DNA of 60,167 nt from Nocardia carnea NBRC 14403 (lineage in GTDB: Bacteria > Actinomycetota > Actinomycetes > Mycobacteriales > Mycobacteriaceae): positions 1-60,167 of the forward strand of contig NZ_BAFV01000117.1 in the NCBI RefSeq assembly GCF_000308515.1, given 5' to 3'. Of this stretch, positions 10,107-18,631 are shown piece after piece. A program made the translations under genes and the position numbers. Numbering within the stretch: position 1 is the first letter of the stretch; every line of letters begins with the position of its first letter. The notes below the pieces were generated by a model. That model worked only from the letters and a program-made list of their open reading frames with translations, was not told the DNA's origin and did no database searches.

Positions 10107-10148
10107 CGGGCCCTCCGGGCCTCGCACCGCTGACCACGGTGCTGTGGG

Positions 10149-10976
10149 TCAGTTGCCGTCGGGTGTTGCGTTCAGGGTGAACGCCGCGGTCCGCACGATC
10201 CCGCGGTGGCGGAAATCGAGGAACAGCCGGTATGTGCCCGGTCCGGGCGCCACCGTGTGGAAGTCGATTCCGGGTCCGGCCGGGGTGATTCCGTCCCCGG
10301 GTTCGCCGTTGGGGTGTACGTGGACGTAGGCGAGGTCGCCTGCGCGCAGAACGACCAGGTGCCCGTATGCGCCGAGGTAGGGATCGAGATCGGTGACCGG
10401 GGCGCCGTCCTTGTGGAGGGTGAAGGTCACGGTGCGGCCCGCGCCGGGAATCAGGTCGCCCTCGACGGTGACGTGGTAGTCGTCGACTGTGATCGTGCGC
10501 TCCGTGGCGGGGACGGGGCGGGGTTCGTAATTCCCCGCGACGGCGAGATCGGCGCCGAGGGTGAGGGTACGCCCGAGTGCCCGGGGTGCGATATCGGTGA
10601 ATACGCGATAGGCGCCGGGTTCGGTCAGGTCGAGGCGAATCGACCAGCTGCCGTGCTCGTCGCGAACCGGGTGTACGTGCTGGAAGCCGGTCAGTTCGCG
10701 GCGGGCCACGATCAGATGTAGTTCGCGCTCGTGGATGGGGGCGAAATCGGTAACCGCCGCGCCGTCCGGGCCGAGGATCCGGAACCGGAAGTCGACCGCG
10801 CCGGCCGCGACGATCGAGGCCTCGAGCGCGAGGGTGTAGCCCGCCTCGGTGATCTGTAATCCGCCCGGAGCTGTGCCGGCGTGTGCAGCATGGGCGTCCG
10901 GAGTGTGGTCGGCATGTTCGCTGTGGGCGCCGGCGGCGTGGTGTGCGTGGGCGGTGTGGTGGGTGTGGGCGTTCAT
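10149..10976 (-). CDS. His-rich metal-binding protein of copper-type operon
   Basis: 275 residues. The first 34 residues contain 11 histidines (pattern HTHHTAHAHH), a likely metal-sequestering tail. The rest forms two beta-rich domains with conserved His pairs: FQHVHPV with ELHLIVARRELTG in the first, and AYVHVHPNG with GHLVVLRAGDLAY in the second, which look like paired cupredoxin-like or metallochaperone-like modules. There is no obvious signal peptide, so it may be cytoplasmic. The start ATG 10976 follows GAGGAG with 5-6 nt spacing. It is the first gene after the palindrome at 11018 and is followed by the MFS transporter. Confidence 0.8.
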   Translation of the reverse strand: MNAHTHHTAHAHHAAGAHSEHADHTPDAHAAHAGTAPGGLQITEAGYTLALEASIVAAGAVDFRFRILGPDGAAVTDFAPIHERELHLIVARRELTGFQHVHPVRDEHGSWSIRLDLTEPGAYRVFTDIAPRALGRTLTLGADLAVAGNYEPRPVPATERTITVDDYHVTVEGDLIPGAGRTVTFTLHKDGAPVTDLDPYLGAYGHLVVLRAGDLAYVHVHPNGEPGDGITPAGPGIDFHTVAPGPGTYRLFLDFRHRGIVRTAAFTLNATPDGN

Positions 10977-11017
10977 GGCGGTCTCCTCGGGGTGCTCTCG
11001 TATCGACACCGACCATA

Positions 11018-11034
11018 ATACCCCCTAGGGGTAT
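11018..11034. promoter_or_regulatory. Copper-type (CsoR-like) operator
   Basis: ATACCCC-CTA-GGGGTAT: perfect 7-bp arms around a 3-bp spacer, located 42-58 nt upstream of the His-rich protein start. CsoR-type copper repressors of actinobacteria bind G/C-tract palindromes of this form. No csoR gene lies in the window, so the regulator would act in trans. Confidence 0.7.
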
Positions 11035-11247
11035 GCGCAAGGGTGATCGGAGGGCCGGTTGTGAGCGGATCCGCGGAGCTGCCCGAATCGCTGCGCTTCC
11101 GCTCGCGCGCCCACCGGGCTCGCGCTTTCCAGTGGGCGCGGGCCCGCCACCGTCCCGTGCTGCGACCTCCTTCGTCTGTACTTTTCGGCCGGCCCGTCGA
11201 GGACATGGATGGCCGGTGTGAGCTCGAGCGGTTATGCTCGACCCGTG

Positions 11248-11301
11248 ATGACTCGTTCCGAGCAAAGATTGGGGGTCCCTTTCGTGCCAGGTGAGTGCTG
11301 A
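11248..11301 (+). CDS. Possible 17-residue leader ORF
   Basis: ATG 11248 opens a short ORF (TRSEQRLGVPFVPGEC) whose TGA overlaps the ATG of the next gene (TGATG at 11299-11303). A TATGCT element about 15 nt upstream could be a -10 box. The coupling is suggestive, but the ORF is very short and unverified. Confidence 0.3.
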   Translation: MTRSEQRLGVPFVPGEC

Positions 11302-12683
11302 TGCGTACTCCGGACACGAATGGGAACGATTCCCGCCTTTCCTTCTGGCTGCGCGTGCGTGAGTTCGCCGTGCCGCCCTCCATGATCGAAACCGCGACCG
11401 CCCGCCGAGCCGTCGGCGATTGGGCGGGGGCATGTGCCGCAGCGGGGTTCGATATCGATATCGATATACGGACGCTGACGCGAAGATACGGCCGTGAGTT
11501 CGCGGATCGTGTGCGTGCCGATCTGCGCCGACTGGCTCCCGACCTGTTGCGCTGGCACCTGCCCCGGGTTGCTCCGGACGGTTTGCTCCGGCCGGGCACG
11601 ACCGTCGCGCTGGCCCGATACGATCCACCGGATTCTCGAAGCCATTGCAGTGGAGATGGTTCCGTCTACCTCGTTGCCCGGACCGCCCCGGCATGGGCGG
11701 AGGCCGGTCAACGGATCGGCCTCGCACTGTGGGACGGATCCCGCGCCGGCCCGCATCCGCATCCGCGGCCCGATCGGCGTTTCCGGCTCGACCTCCACCG
11801 TCACCTGTGGGATGCCCGTAGGTCGGGCGAGCTTCGAATACGTTCTGGATCAGTCGGTTTCGCAGATAGCGGGACCCCTGGTCCCGACCTGGCGGACACT
11901 GTGCCCGAAGGCTGCGCCGTGGACAGGTGGGCGGCCGAGGCGGCGATACTGTTGCGCGCCGAAGGCCGGTCGAACGGACCGCTGCGGGTGCGGGCCGGGA
12001 CGCGGCGCCAACTGGTCGTCGAACTCTCCGCTGATCCCGGGCCACCCGTGTTACGGATCGCCGAGTCCTATCCGCGCGGGGAGGTATCCGCGCTGCCGGT
12101 GCTGCCCGATGCAGCGACGTGGACGCTGCCCGACCTGGAACTGCTCCGGGCCGGCGCGATAACGGCGGATCAGCTGCATCCGCTGGTCGCCGCCGCGCTG
12201 GAACCGCAGTGGACTCCGGCCGGAGCACGCCGGTCCGCGGACCCGGCCGAGCGGCCGTTCCTGGTGGAGTGCCGCGGCGAGCAGCATCGCATCGGGCTGG
12301 TCGACGGGGTGCTGGCCGCGCTCGACCACGATCCGGCGGAGCTGCGACGGGAGGAACTGCTGGTCGCCCTGACCGGCAGTCCGCTGCCGTGCCTGCGGGC
12401 CATCGACCGGGCCCACCGCCACCCGGACTGTCTCACCGGTGTGCGGGAGCGTCTCGATCACGGCGATACCGCCGGTGCGCTGGCCGTTGTCGAGGGTCTG
12501 CTCGGCACCGGTGCCGTATTGCGCGACGGCCCGCTACGCGATGCGCTGGCGGCCTCCGCGCAACGGCGGATCACCTACGGGTTGTTCCGGGCCGGGTTGA
12601 CCGGGTACGGGCCGCCACGTAGCCGGTCCACTCGCCGGCCCGGCGATCGCCGCGCCCACCCGCGCAACGCAACCCTGCGCTGA
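11301..12683 (+). CDS. Unknown protein, first gene of MoxR/VWA cassette
   Basis: A 460-residue soluble protein without recognisable catalytic motif. It has an N-terminal helical segment (FWLRVREFAVPPSMIETATARRA), an Arg/Asp-rich middle and a Leu/Ala-rich C-terminal helical region. A GTG six bases upstream (11295) is an alternative start; AGGTGAG precedes the ATG. It sits directly before an AAA+ MoxR-type ATPase and a metallopeptidase/VWA protein on the same strand, an arrangement seen in actinobacteria. By position it is probably an adaptor or substrate-recognition partner of that pair, which is inference only. Confidence 0.7.
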   Translation: MRTPDTNGNDSRLSFWLRVREFAVPPSMIETATARRAVGDWAGACAAAGFDIDIDIRTLTRRYGREFADRVRADLRRLAPDLLRWHLPRVAPDGLLRPGTTVALARYDPPDSRSHCSGDGSVYLVARTAPAWAEAGQRIGLALWDGSRAGPHPHPRPDRRFRLDLHRHLWDARRSGELRIRSGSVGFADSGTPGPDLADTVPEGCAVDRWAAEAAILLRAEGRSNGPLRVRAGTRRQLVVELSADPGPPVLRIAESYPRGEVSALPVLPDAATWTLPDLELLRAGAITADQLHPLVAAALEPQWTPAGARRSADPAERPFLVECRGEQHRIGLVDGVLAALDHDPAELRREELLVALTGSPLPCLRAIDRAHRHPDCLTGVRERLDHGDTAGALAVVEGLLGTGAVLRDGPLRDALAASAQRRITYGLFRAGLTGYGPPRSRSTRRPGDRRAHPRNATLR

Positions 12684-12820
12684 CCGATGCGTCGCCGCAG
12701 ACCCACCCGACCAGGCGACCTTCATCCCATATCCGCCCACCGCGCCTCGGTGCAGCTCCGGCAAGCCCCCAAGCACATCGATTCCACTGACTCCGACCAG
12801 ACCACAAGGTGATTTCATAT

Positions 12821-14065
12821 ATGACTGCATTTCTTCGCACATCGATCGCTGACCACGCCCGCCCCACCGAACTAGAGATCGCCGGCGAACTGCTGTCGAT
12901 GCTCGGCGACGTCACGACCGAACCCCGTCCCGACAATCAACTGGAGGCCCTGACTCTGGCCGTTGCCGCCGACCTGCCGGTACTGCTGTGGGGTGAACCG
13001 GGAATCGGGAAGACTGCCGCTCTCACCCAGCTCGCCGAATCGCTGGATCTCCCGCTGACCACGGTGATCGCGAGCGTGCACGAACCCTCGGACTTCTCGG
13101 GTCTGCCCATCATCGGCGACGATCCCGCGGAGCACGGTGTGCCGATGGCCCCGCCCGACTGGGCGGTCCGGCTCGTCCGGGCCGGTCGCGGGTTGTTGTT
13201 TCTCGACGAGCTGTCGACGGCACCACCGGCCGTGCAGGCCGCTTTGTTGCGCCTGGTCCTGGAACGCCGCATCGGTGCCCTGCAACTGCCCCCGGGTGTG
13301 CGGATCGTGGCCGCCGCCAACCCGCGATCCTCGGCGGCCGACGGCTGGGAGTTGAGCCCGCCGCTGGCCAACCGTTTCGTACACCTGCAGTGGACCCACG
13401 ACCACGATGTGGTCGTGCGTGGTCTCGGCGGGACCTGGCCGCGGGCGACCCTGCCCCAGCTGGCACCGGAAAAATTCGCTGATGCGGTAACTTTCGCTCG
13501 CCGCGCCGTATGCGGCCTGCTCGCGGCCCGTCCTGCGCTCGTCCATCAGCTGCCCGGCAGCGAGACCCGCCGCGGCGGTGCCTGGCCCTCACCGCGGAGC
13601 TGGGATATGACGCTGCGGTTGATCGCCTTCGCCACCGCGGCCGGATCTTCGAAAGATGTGCTGTCGCAGTTGGTCCGGGGCACCGTGGGGGATGGCCCCG
13701 GTTTCGAACTGCTGGCGAGTATGGACCGGATGGATCTTCCGGATCCCGAGACGCTGCTCGCCGATCCGGTCGCCGCCGTCCTGCCCGAGCGCGGTGATCT
13801 GCGTCAGGCCGTGCTCGACGCGGTGGTGGCGGCTGTTCGCCGGCAACCCTCGGAGACCCGCTGGGATGCGGCCTGGATATTGCTGGTGCGGGCGGTGGAA
13901 ACGGGCGCCCCGGATCTGGTCGTCGTTCCCGCGACCACCCTGGCGACGTTGCGGCAGGACGATTGGCTCGTGCCGGCGGCGATCGAAGAGCTCGCCGGCA
14001 TGGTGTCGGTATCCCAGGGAGCCGATCATGCCGCCGCCCGGGTCGCCGCGAAGGTGGGCCGATGA
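12821..14065 (+). CDS. MoxR-type AAA+ ATPase
   Basis: 414 residues. Walker A is GEPGIGKT, Walker B LLFLDELS, and the sensor-1 region reads RIVAAANPRSSA, all standard for MoxR/dynein-related AAA+ proteins. The segment SVHEPSDFSGLPI after Walker A is typical of ATPases paired with VWA proteins. Such ATPases act as chaperones that load metal or remodel complexes. The ATG 12821 is preferred (AAGGTGA about 9 nt upstream) over a GTG at 12809. Its stop overlaps the next start as ATGA, so it is coupled to the metallopeptidase/VWA gene, its predicted partner. Confidence 0.9.
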   Translation: MTAFLRTSIADHARPTELEIAGELLSMLGDVTTEPRPDNQLEALTLAVAADLPVLLWGEPGIGKTAALTQLAESLDLPLTTVIASVHEPSDFSGLPIIGDDPAEHGVPMAPPDWAVRLVRAGRGLLFLDELSTAPPAVQAALLRLVLERRIGALQLPPGVRIVAAANPRSSAADGWELSPPLANRFVHLQWTHDHDVVVRGLGGTWPRATLPQLAPEKFADAVTFARRAVCGLLAARPALVHQLPGSETRRGGAWPSPRSWDMTLRLIAFATAAGSSKDVLSQLVRGTVGDGPGFELLASMDRMDLPDPETLLADPVAAVLPERGDLRQAVLDAVVAAVRRQPSETRWDAAWILLVRAVETGAPDLVVVPATTLATLRQDDWLVPAAIEELAGMVSVSQGADHAAARVAAKVGR

Positions 14066-15297
14066 CCGACTCCTCGAAGCTCGATCTCGGCAAACTGTTC
14101 GCCGCCCGGCTGCAGGCCGCCCGGGCCCGGCCCTATCTGGCAACCGCGCTGTATGCGCTGCATATCGTGGAATCGCGGGAAGCGCGGACGATGGGCGTGG
14201 ACCGGTACTGGCGCTGCTATATCTCGCCCGCCTTCGTGGATTACACGCCCGTGGAGGAACTGGCCTCGGTACTCGTCCACGAGGTCTCCCATCTGCTACG
14301 CGACCATCACCGTCGCAGCGACCGGTTCGCCCGTGAACACGAGCTCACCGGGCCGGCGGAACGATTGCGGATGAATATCGCCGCGGACGCCGAGATCAAC
14401 GACGACGCATTCGGCGACGGGCTGGTGCAACCGACGGGGGCGGTCCTGCCGGAGACGCTCGGTCTGTCCCGCGGCGGACTCATGGAGGACTATCTGCGCC
14501 GTTTCGGCCTCGGTCCGCTCACCCAGGAGATGGCCTGGCTGGACTGCGGTAGCGGCGCCGACGGGTCGGACCGCGAATGGGAGCTGGGCCCCGACGGCGC
14601 GGACGGTCTCAGCGAACAGGAACGCGAACTGGTCCGATTCCGGGTGGCCCAGGGCATCGCCGGCCGGCCGGGTAACGCTTCGCGGGCATGGCGCCGCTGG
14701 GCGGATGAGGCGTTGCATCCGCCGCAACCGTGGCGGGACCTGCTGGGAGCGGCCATCCGTTCGGCGGCTTCGGCGCCCGGTATCGGGGCGGACTACACGT
14801 ACGGCAGACCCGCCCGGCGCTCGGCCGGTGTGCCCGGGGTGGTGCTGCCGAGTCTGCGACGCACACCACCCCGGGTCAGCGTCATCATCGATACGTCGGG
14901 ATCGGTCAGCGACGCGGAACTGGGGAGCGCGCTGCTCGAGGTGGCTGCCATCACCCGCGCTGTCGGCGGGCGGCGTGATCTGGTGACCGTACTGTCGTGC
15001 GATGCGGCGGCCCGGGTCGCGCACCCGCTGTGCCGTGCGGAGGGAATACCGCTGGTGGGCGGGGGTGGTACAGATCTGCGCACGGGTTTCGCCAAGGCAC
15101 TGCGGGCGGCGCCGCGGCCCGATGTTCTGGTCGCACTGACCGACGGCCAGACTCCCTGGCCGACGAGCCGACCGGCCTGCCGGACAGTGGTCGGACTGTT
15201 CCGCCGGGAACGGGGATGGAGCGAACACAGTCCCGATTACGTTCCGGACCGGCCACCGGCATGGGCGCGGGTGGTGGAGATCGGGGCGGTGGCCTGA
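14062..15297 (+). CDS. DUF2201-type metallopeptidase/VWA protein
   Basis: 411 residues. The N-terminal half contains the zinc-peptidase motif HEVSH (residues 73-77) within ASVLVHEVSHLLRDHHRR, followed by an acidic EIND. The C-terminal half is a VWA-like domain with the metal-adhesion motif DTSGS after RVSVIIDTSG and a later VALTDGQTPWP. This N-peptidase plus C-VWA layout defines the DUF2201 family, normally encoded beside a MoxR ATPase. It overlaps the ATPase stop by four bases. It is predicted to be a cytoplasmic effector or assembly factor activated by the ATPase. Peptidase activity is inferred from the motif and family descriptions. Confidence 0.9.
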   Translation: MTDSSKLDLGKLFAARLQAARARPYLATALYALHIVESREARTMGVDRYWRCYISPAFVDYTPVEELASVLVHEVSHLLRDHHRRSDRFAREHELTGPAERLRMNIAADAEINDDAFGDGLVQPTGAVLPETLGLSRGGLMEDYLRRFGLGPLTQEMAWLDCGSGADGSDREWELGPDGADGLSEQERELVRFRVAQGIAGRPGNASRAWRRWADEALHPPQPWRDLLGAAIRSAASAPGIGADYTYGRPARRSAGVPGVVLPSLRRTPPRVSVIIDTSGSVSDAELGSALLEVAAITRAVGGRRDLVTVLSCDAAARVAHPLCRAEGIPLVGGGGTDLRTGFAKALRAAPRPDVLVALTDGQTPWPTSRPACRTVVGLFRRERGWSEHSPDYVPDRPPAWARVVEIGAVA

Positions 15298-15530
15298 CAC
15301 GGCAGCTGTTCCGGGTTCCGCGGCGCCATCTCACACCGGAGTGCTACTCGGTTCCGGTACCGCAGGATTACCCGCAACGAGAATCGGGCCGATAGGTTCG
15401 GGGGTATCGAATTCGTCACCCGTCCCGACGCACCGAGCAGTACCCTCTGGTTCCGAGCTCCGATCGATTGCGGCCGTTCGTCACCGACACGGGCGGAGGT
15501 GGGTTCGCGTCCCGACTCTCAGGAAGATCT

Positions 15531-16601
15531 ATGACGACACCTGCCTTGGCTCATAAGCCCTCTCCCAGGTCACCGCGGCGCGGCGCCGACGGTGATTACG
15601 GCCGTTTGCTGCGCCGGATCTCCGCCGCCGGACTGATGGGGCGGCGACCCGGCTACTACGTCGTCCGGCTCAGCGCCGTCGGGCTCGCGTTCGTGGCCGG
15701 TTGGGCGGCGTTCGTCGTCGTCGGTGACTCGTGGTGGACGCTACTGATCGCGGCGTTCATGGCCGTGACCTTCGCCCAGGTCGCGCTCGTCATGCACGAT
15801 GTCGCGCACCGTCAGGTCTTCCGGTTGCGGCGGCCGACGGAGATCGTGGGCCGGGTGGTCGGCAATGCCGGCATCGGCCTCGGCTACGGCTGGTGGCAGG
15901 ACAAGCACACTCGCCATCACGCGAATCCCAACCACGAGGAACTCGATCCCGATGTCGCGCCCGACATCATTGTGTGGTCGCAGCAGCAGGCCCGGGCCAG
16001 CCGCGGACCGGCCCGTCTCATCGGGCGGGCACAGGCGTTCCTGTTCTTCCCACTGCTCCTGCTGGAAGGCCTGAACCTTCATCTGGCGGGTGTGCGTGCG
16101 CTCAAGAATCGGTCGATCAAGAACCGCGTGCTCGAGGGGGCGCTGCTGTTCACCCACTTCGCTGTCTATCTGGGCGCGCTGTTCGCGGTCCTGCCCGTCG
16201 ACAAGGCACTCGTGTTCTTCGTCGTCCACCAGGCGCTGTTCGGGGTGTACATGGGGTGCATCTTCGCCCCGAACCACAAGGGCATGCCGACCCTGACCGG
16301 TGACGAACGCCCCGACTACCTGCGCCGCCAGGTGCTGACTTCCCGCAATGTCCGCGGCGGTGTCCTGACCGATATCGCTCTGGGCGGGCTCAACTATCAG
16401 ATCGAGCACCACCTGTTTCCGAGCATGCCGACTCCCAACCTGCGGCATGCGCAGGTGATCGTCCGCGATTACTGCGCCGAAATCGGTGTGCCGTACCACG
16501 AGACGGGGCTGATCGCCTCCTACCGCGAGGCGCTCACGCACCTGCACCGTGTCGGTGCGCCGCTGCGGGGCGCCGACACGGTGCAGGTCGCGCAGCAGTA
16601 G
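15531..16601 (+). CDS. Membrane fatty acid desaturase (DesA3-like)
   Basis: 356 residues, starting at ATG 15531 after AGGAAG. It has the three histidine boxes of membrane acyl-CoA/lipid desaturases: HDVAH, HTRHH and QIEHH, plus paired membrane helices near residues 45-85 and 200-245. The family uses a di-iron centre, oxygen and an electron donor to insert a double bond. The mycobacterial DesA3 relatives make oleate from stearoyl-CoA. Position-specificity cannot be read from sequence. It is followed by a strong hairpin terminator and appears monocistronic. Confidence 0.9.
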   Translation: MTTPALAHKPSPRSPRRGADGDYGRLLRRISAAGLMGRRPGYYVVRLSAVGLAFVAGWAAFVVVGDSWWTLLIAAFMAVTFAQVALVMHDVAHRQVFRLRRPTEIVGRVVGNAGIGLGYGWWQDKHTRHHANPNHEELDPDVAPDIIVWSQQQARASRGPARLIGRAQAFLFFPLLLLEGLNLHLAGVRALKNRSIKNRVLEGALLFTHFAVYLGALFAVLPVDKALVFFVVHQALFGVYMGCIFAPNHKGMPTLTGDERPDYLRRQVLTSRNVRGGVLTDIALGGLNYQIEHHLFPSMPTPNLRHAQVIVRDYCAEIGVPYHETGLIASYREALTHLHRVGAPLRGADTVQVAQQ

Positions 16602-16626
16602 TAGGTTTCGACGACGGCCGGACCGG

Positions 16627-16659
16627 GCCTGCGGCGCCGAAACACTCGGCGCCGCAGGC
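16627..16659 (+). terminator. Hairpin terminator after desaturase gene
   Basis: A perfect 14-bp GC-rich stem (arms 16627-16640 and 16646-16659) with a 5-nt loop AACAC, 25 nt after the desaturase stop. No T-run follows, as is usual in actinobacteria. Confidence 0.7.
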
Positions 16660-16817
16660 GAATATTCGAGCACCGGCCAGCGGATCACCATCGCGGCGCC
16701 CACCGGCATGCGACCGTCGGATCCGCGGGGTGACCGGTCTGTTCGAGGCGGCCGGTGGGCGCTGCGGAGTCGGTGCTGGAATCCGCGGCCCGATCACCGA
16801 CTGCCGGGGGACTCCGG

Positions 16818-18371
16818 TCACAAGGGCAGCAGATGATGCTTACGCGGGTAGCGGATGACCTTCTTGTCGCGGAGCAGCTGCAGCGCCCGCCGCAGCTCCA
16901 GCCGGGTGGCCGACGGCTCGATCACCGCGTCGATATAGCCGCGCTCGGCCGCGACCCACGGGGTCGCGACGGTGGCGTTGTAGAAGTCGATCATCTGCTG
17001 CCGCAGTGCGGCGCGCTGATCCTCCGGGGTCGCGTCGAGGACCTTGCGCTGGGTCAGGCCGACGGCGCTTTCCGCGCCCATCACGGCGATCCGCGCGGTG
17101 GGCCACGCCAGATACACATCGCAACCGAGTGCCTTGGCCCCCATCACGGCCCAACCGCCGCCGTAGGCTTTCCGCACCACCACGGTCACCTTGGGCACCG
17201 TGGCCTCCACGTAGGCGAACAGGAATCGGCCGCCGCGTTTGATGACGCCCTGTTTCTCCTGTTCCACCCCGGGCAGGAACCCCGGAGTGTCGACCACCAG
17301 CACCAGCGGGATCTCGAAGGCGTTGCAGATGTGGATGAAATGCGCGGCCTTGTCACCGGCCTTGGCATCGAGCGCGCCGGCCAGCACGGTCGGCTGATTG
17401 GCGACCACACCCACCGGCCGGCCGTCGACGCGCGCGAAACCGGTGATCAGGTTCGTGGTAGCGGCCGAGCCGATCTCGTGGAATTCACCGTCGTCGAAGA
17501 TCCGCAGCAGTACGTCGTGCATATCGTAGACAGCGTTGTCCGAGTCGGGGACCAGCGCGTTCAGCGTCAGATCCGATTCGGTGACCGCCGGCTCCAGGCC
17601 GGGGTTCACGACCGGCGGTAGCTCGGAGAAGCTCGACGGCAGGTAGCTCAGATAATTGCGGACCCAGGCGAACGCCGCCGCCTCGTCCTCGGCGATGTGG
17701 TGGATATTGCCGTAGGCGGCCTGGTTGTAGGCGCCGCCCAGCTCCTCCATATCCACCTTTTCGCCGATGGCGTCCTCGAGGATCTTGGGGCCGGTGACGA
17801 ACATATGCGCGCTCTTCGTCGCGACCACGACATCGGTGCAGATCGGCTGATACACCGCACCGGCCGCGCAGTTGCCCAGGATCAGCGACACCATCGGCAC
17901 CGCGCCCGACAGCGGTTCCATCATGGTCGCCAATTCGCCGTACCAGCGCAGCGAGGTCACGGCCTCCTGTACGCGCGCGCCACCGGAATCGTTGATACCG
18001 ATCAGCGGGCAGCCCATCTTCCCCGCCAGGTCCATGATCGCGGCGACCTTACGGCCGAACATCTCACCGATGGTGCCGCCGTACACGGTCTGATCATGGG
18101 AGAACACGGCGACGGGCCGCCCGTCCACCAGGCCCCGGCCGGTGACCACACCGTCACCGTAGAGAGCGTCGGGATCGGTGGGATTGCGTACGAGAGCACC
18201 GATTTCGACGAAAGTACCCGGGTCCAGCAGCATCTCGATGCGGTCGCGGGCGGACGGTAAGCCCTTACGTGCTCGTTTGGCGGCCCCCGCCTCGCCGGCC
18301 GGCTCCTGCGCGATCTCCAGCTTCTTACGCAGGTCGGCAAGTTTTTCGGCGGTTGAATTCATCGATGACAT
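16818..18371 (-). CDS. Acyl-CoA carboxylase beta subunit (carboxyltransferase)
   Basis: About 517 residues, the normal size of an AccD/PccB carboxyltransferase, which moves CO2 from biotin to acetyl-, propionyl- or longer acyl-CoA. The two crotonase-fold halves carry GGARVQE with GNCAAGAVYQP (N-half oxyanion region) and TPGFLPGVEQE with RKAYGGGWAVMG (C-half). The N-terminus STAEKLADLRKKLE is typical. The start is ATG 18371 or 18362; neither has a strong ribosome site. No biotin-carrier alpha subunit is adjacent, so it must pair with one encoded elsewhere. It is divergent from the peptidase at 18632. Substrate class cannot be decided from sequence. Confidence 0.9.
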   Translation of the reverse strand: MSSMNSTAEKLADLRKKLEIAQEPAGEAGAAKRARKGLPSARDRIEMLLDPGTFVEIGALVRNPTDPDALYGDGVVTGRGLVDGRPVAVFSHDQTVYGGTIGEMFGRKVAAIMDLAGKMGCPLIGINDSGGARVQEAVTSLRWYGELATMMEPLSGAVPMVSLILGNCAAGAVYQPICTDVVVATKSAHMFVTGPKILEDAIGEKVDMEELGGAYNQAAYGNIHHIAEDEAAAFAWVRNYLSYLPSSFSELPPVVNPGLEPAVTESDLTLNALVPDSDNAVYDMHDVLLRIFDDGEFHEIGSAATTNLITGFARVDGRPVGVVANQPTVLAGALDAKAGDKAAHFIHICNAFEIPLVLVVDTPGFLPGVEQEKQGVIKRGGRFLFAYVEATVPKVTVVVRKAYGGGWAVMGAKALGCDVYLAWPTARIAVMGAESAVGLTQRKVLDATPEDQRAALRQQMIDFYNATVATPWVAAERGYIDAVIEPSATRLELRRALQLLRDKKVIRYPRKHHLLPL

Positions 18372-18551
18372 CCAGATTGTTGAGCAGGAGAACCACACCG
18401 TGATCGGGGGCGATAGCCACCGTACCCGGACGCGCGGAGGTCCGGGGTTGTGAGCTTTCACCGACTGCCGTTCGCACCGGGTCAGTTGCGGATACGTGTG
18501 GTGGGCAGTGTTGTGGCGGTCCCCGCATCGTGTGGGGCCGGACGCAATACC

Positions 18552-18582
18552 TTGACCCTGCCCCGAGGGCACGGTGTGCAGT
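18552..18582 (+). promoter_or_regulatory. MerR-type promoter of the peptidase gene
   Basis: TTGACC (18552-18557), a 19-bp spacer, then TGCAGT (18577-18582). The spacer overlaps an imperfect palindrome at 18555-18575 (ACC-TGCCC-GGGCA-GGT, 8 of 10 pairs). A 19-bp spacer with dyad is the hallmark of MerR-activated promoters, and a MerR gene lies downstream at 20184. Confidence 0.55.
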
Positions 18583-18631
18583 GGTGGTCGGCAGGGCAGT
18601 TCCTGTCGCACCGCATCGGGGAGGTTTGGTT

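Noticed and set aside
9364..12228. A 954-codon open frame on the minus strand
   Set aside because: It runs antisense to or out of frame with clearly coding genes (MFS, His-rich protein, the unknown gene at 11301) and its product is Arg/Pro/Gly-rich with no domain; a GC-rich shadow frame.
16534..16821. Minus-strand ORF overlapping the AccD stop, possible epsilon subunit
   Set aside because: It has the GTGA overlap but its sequence (Pro/Arg/Ala-rich) does not match the epsilon-subunit pattern, and it covers the terminator hairpin.
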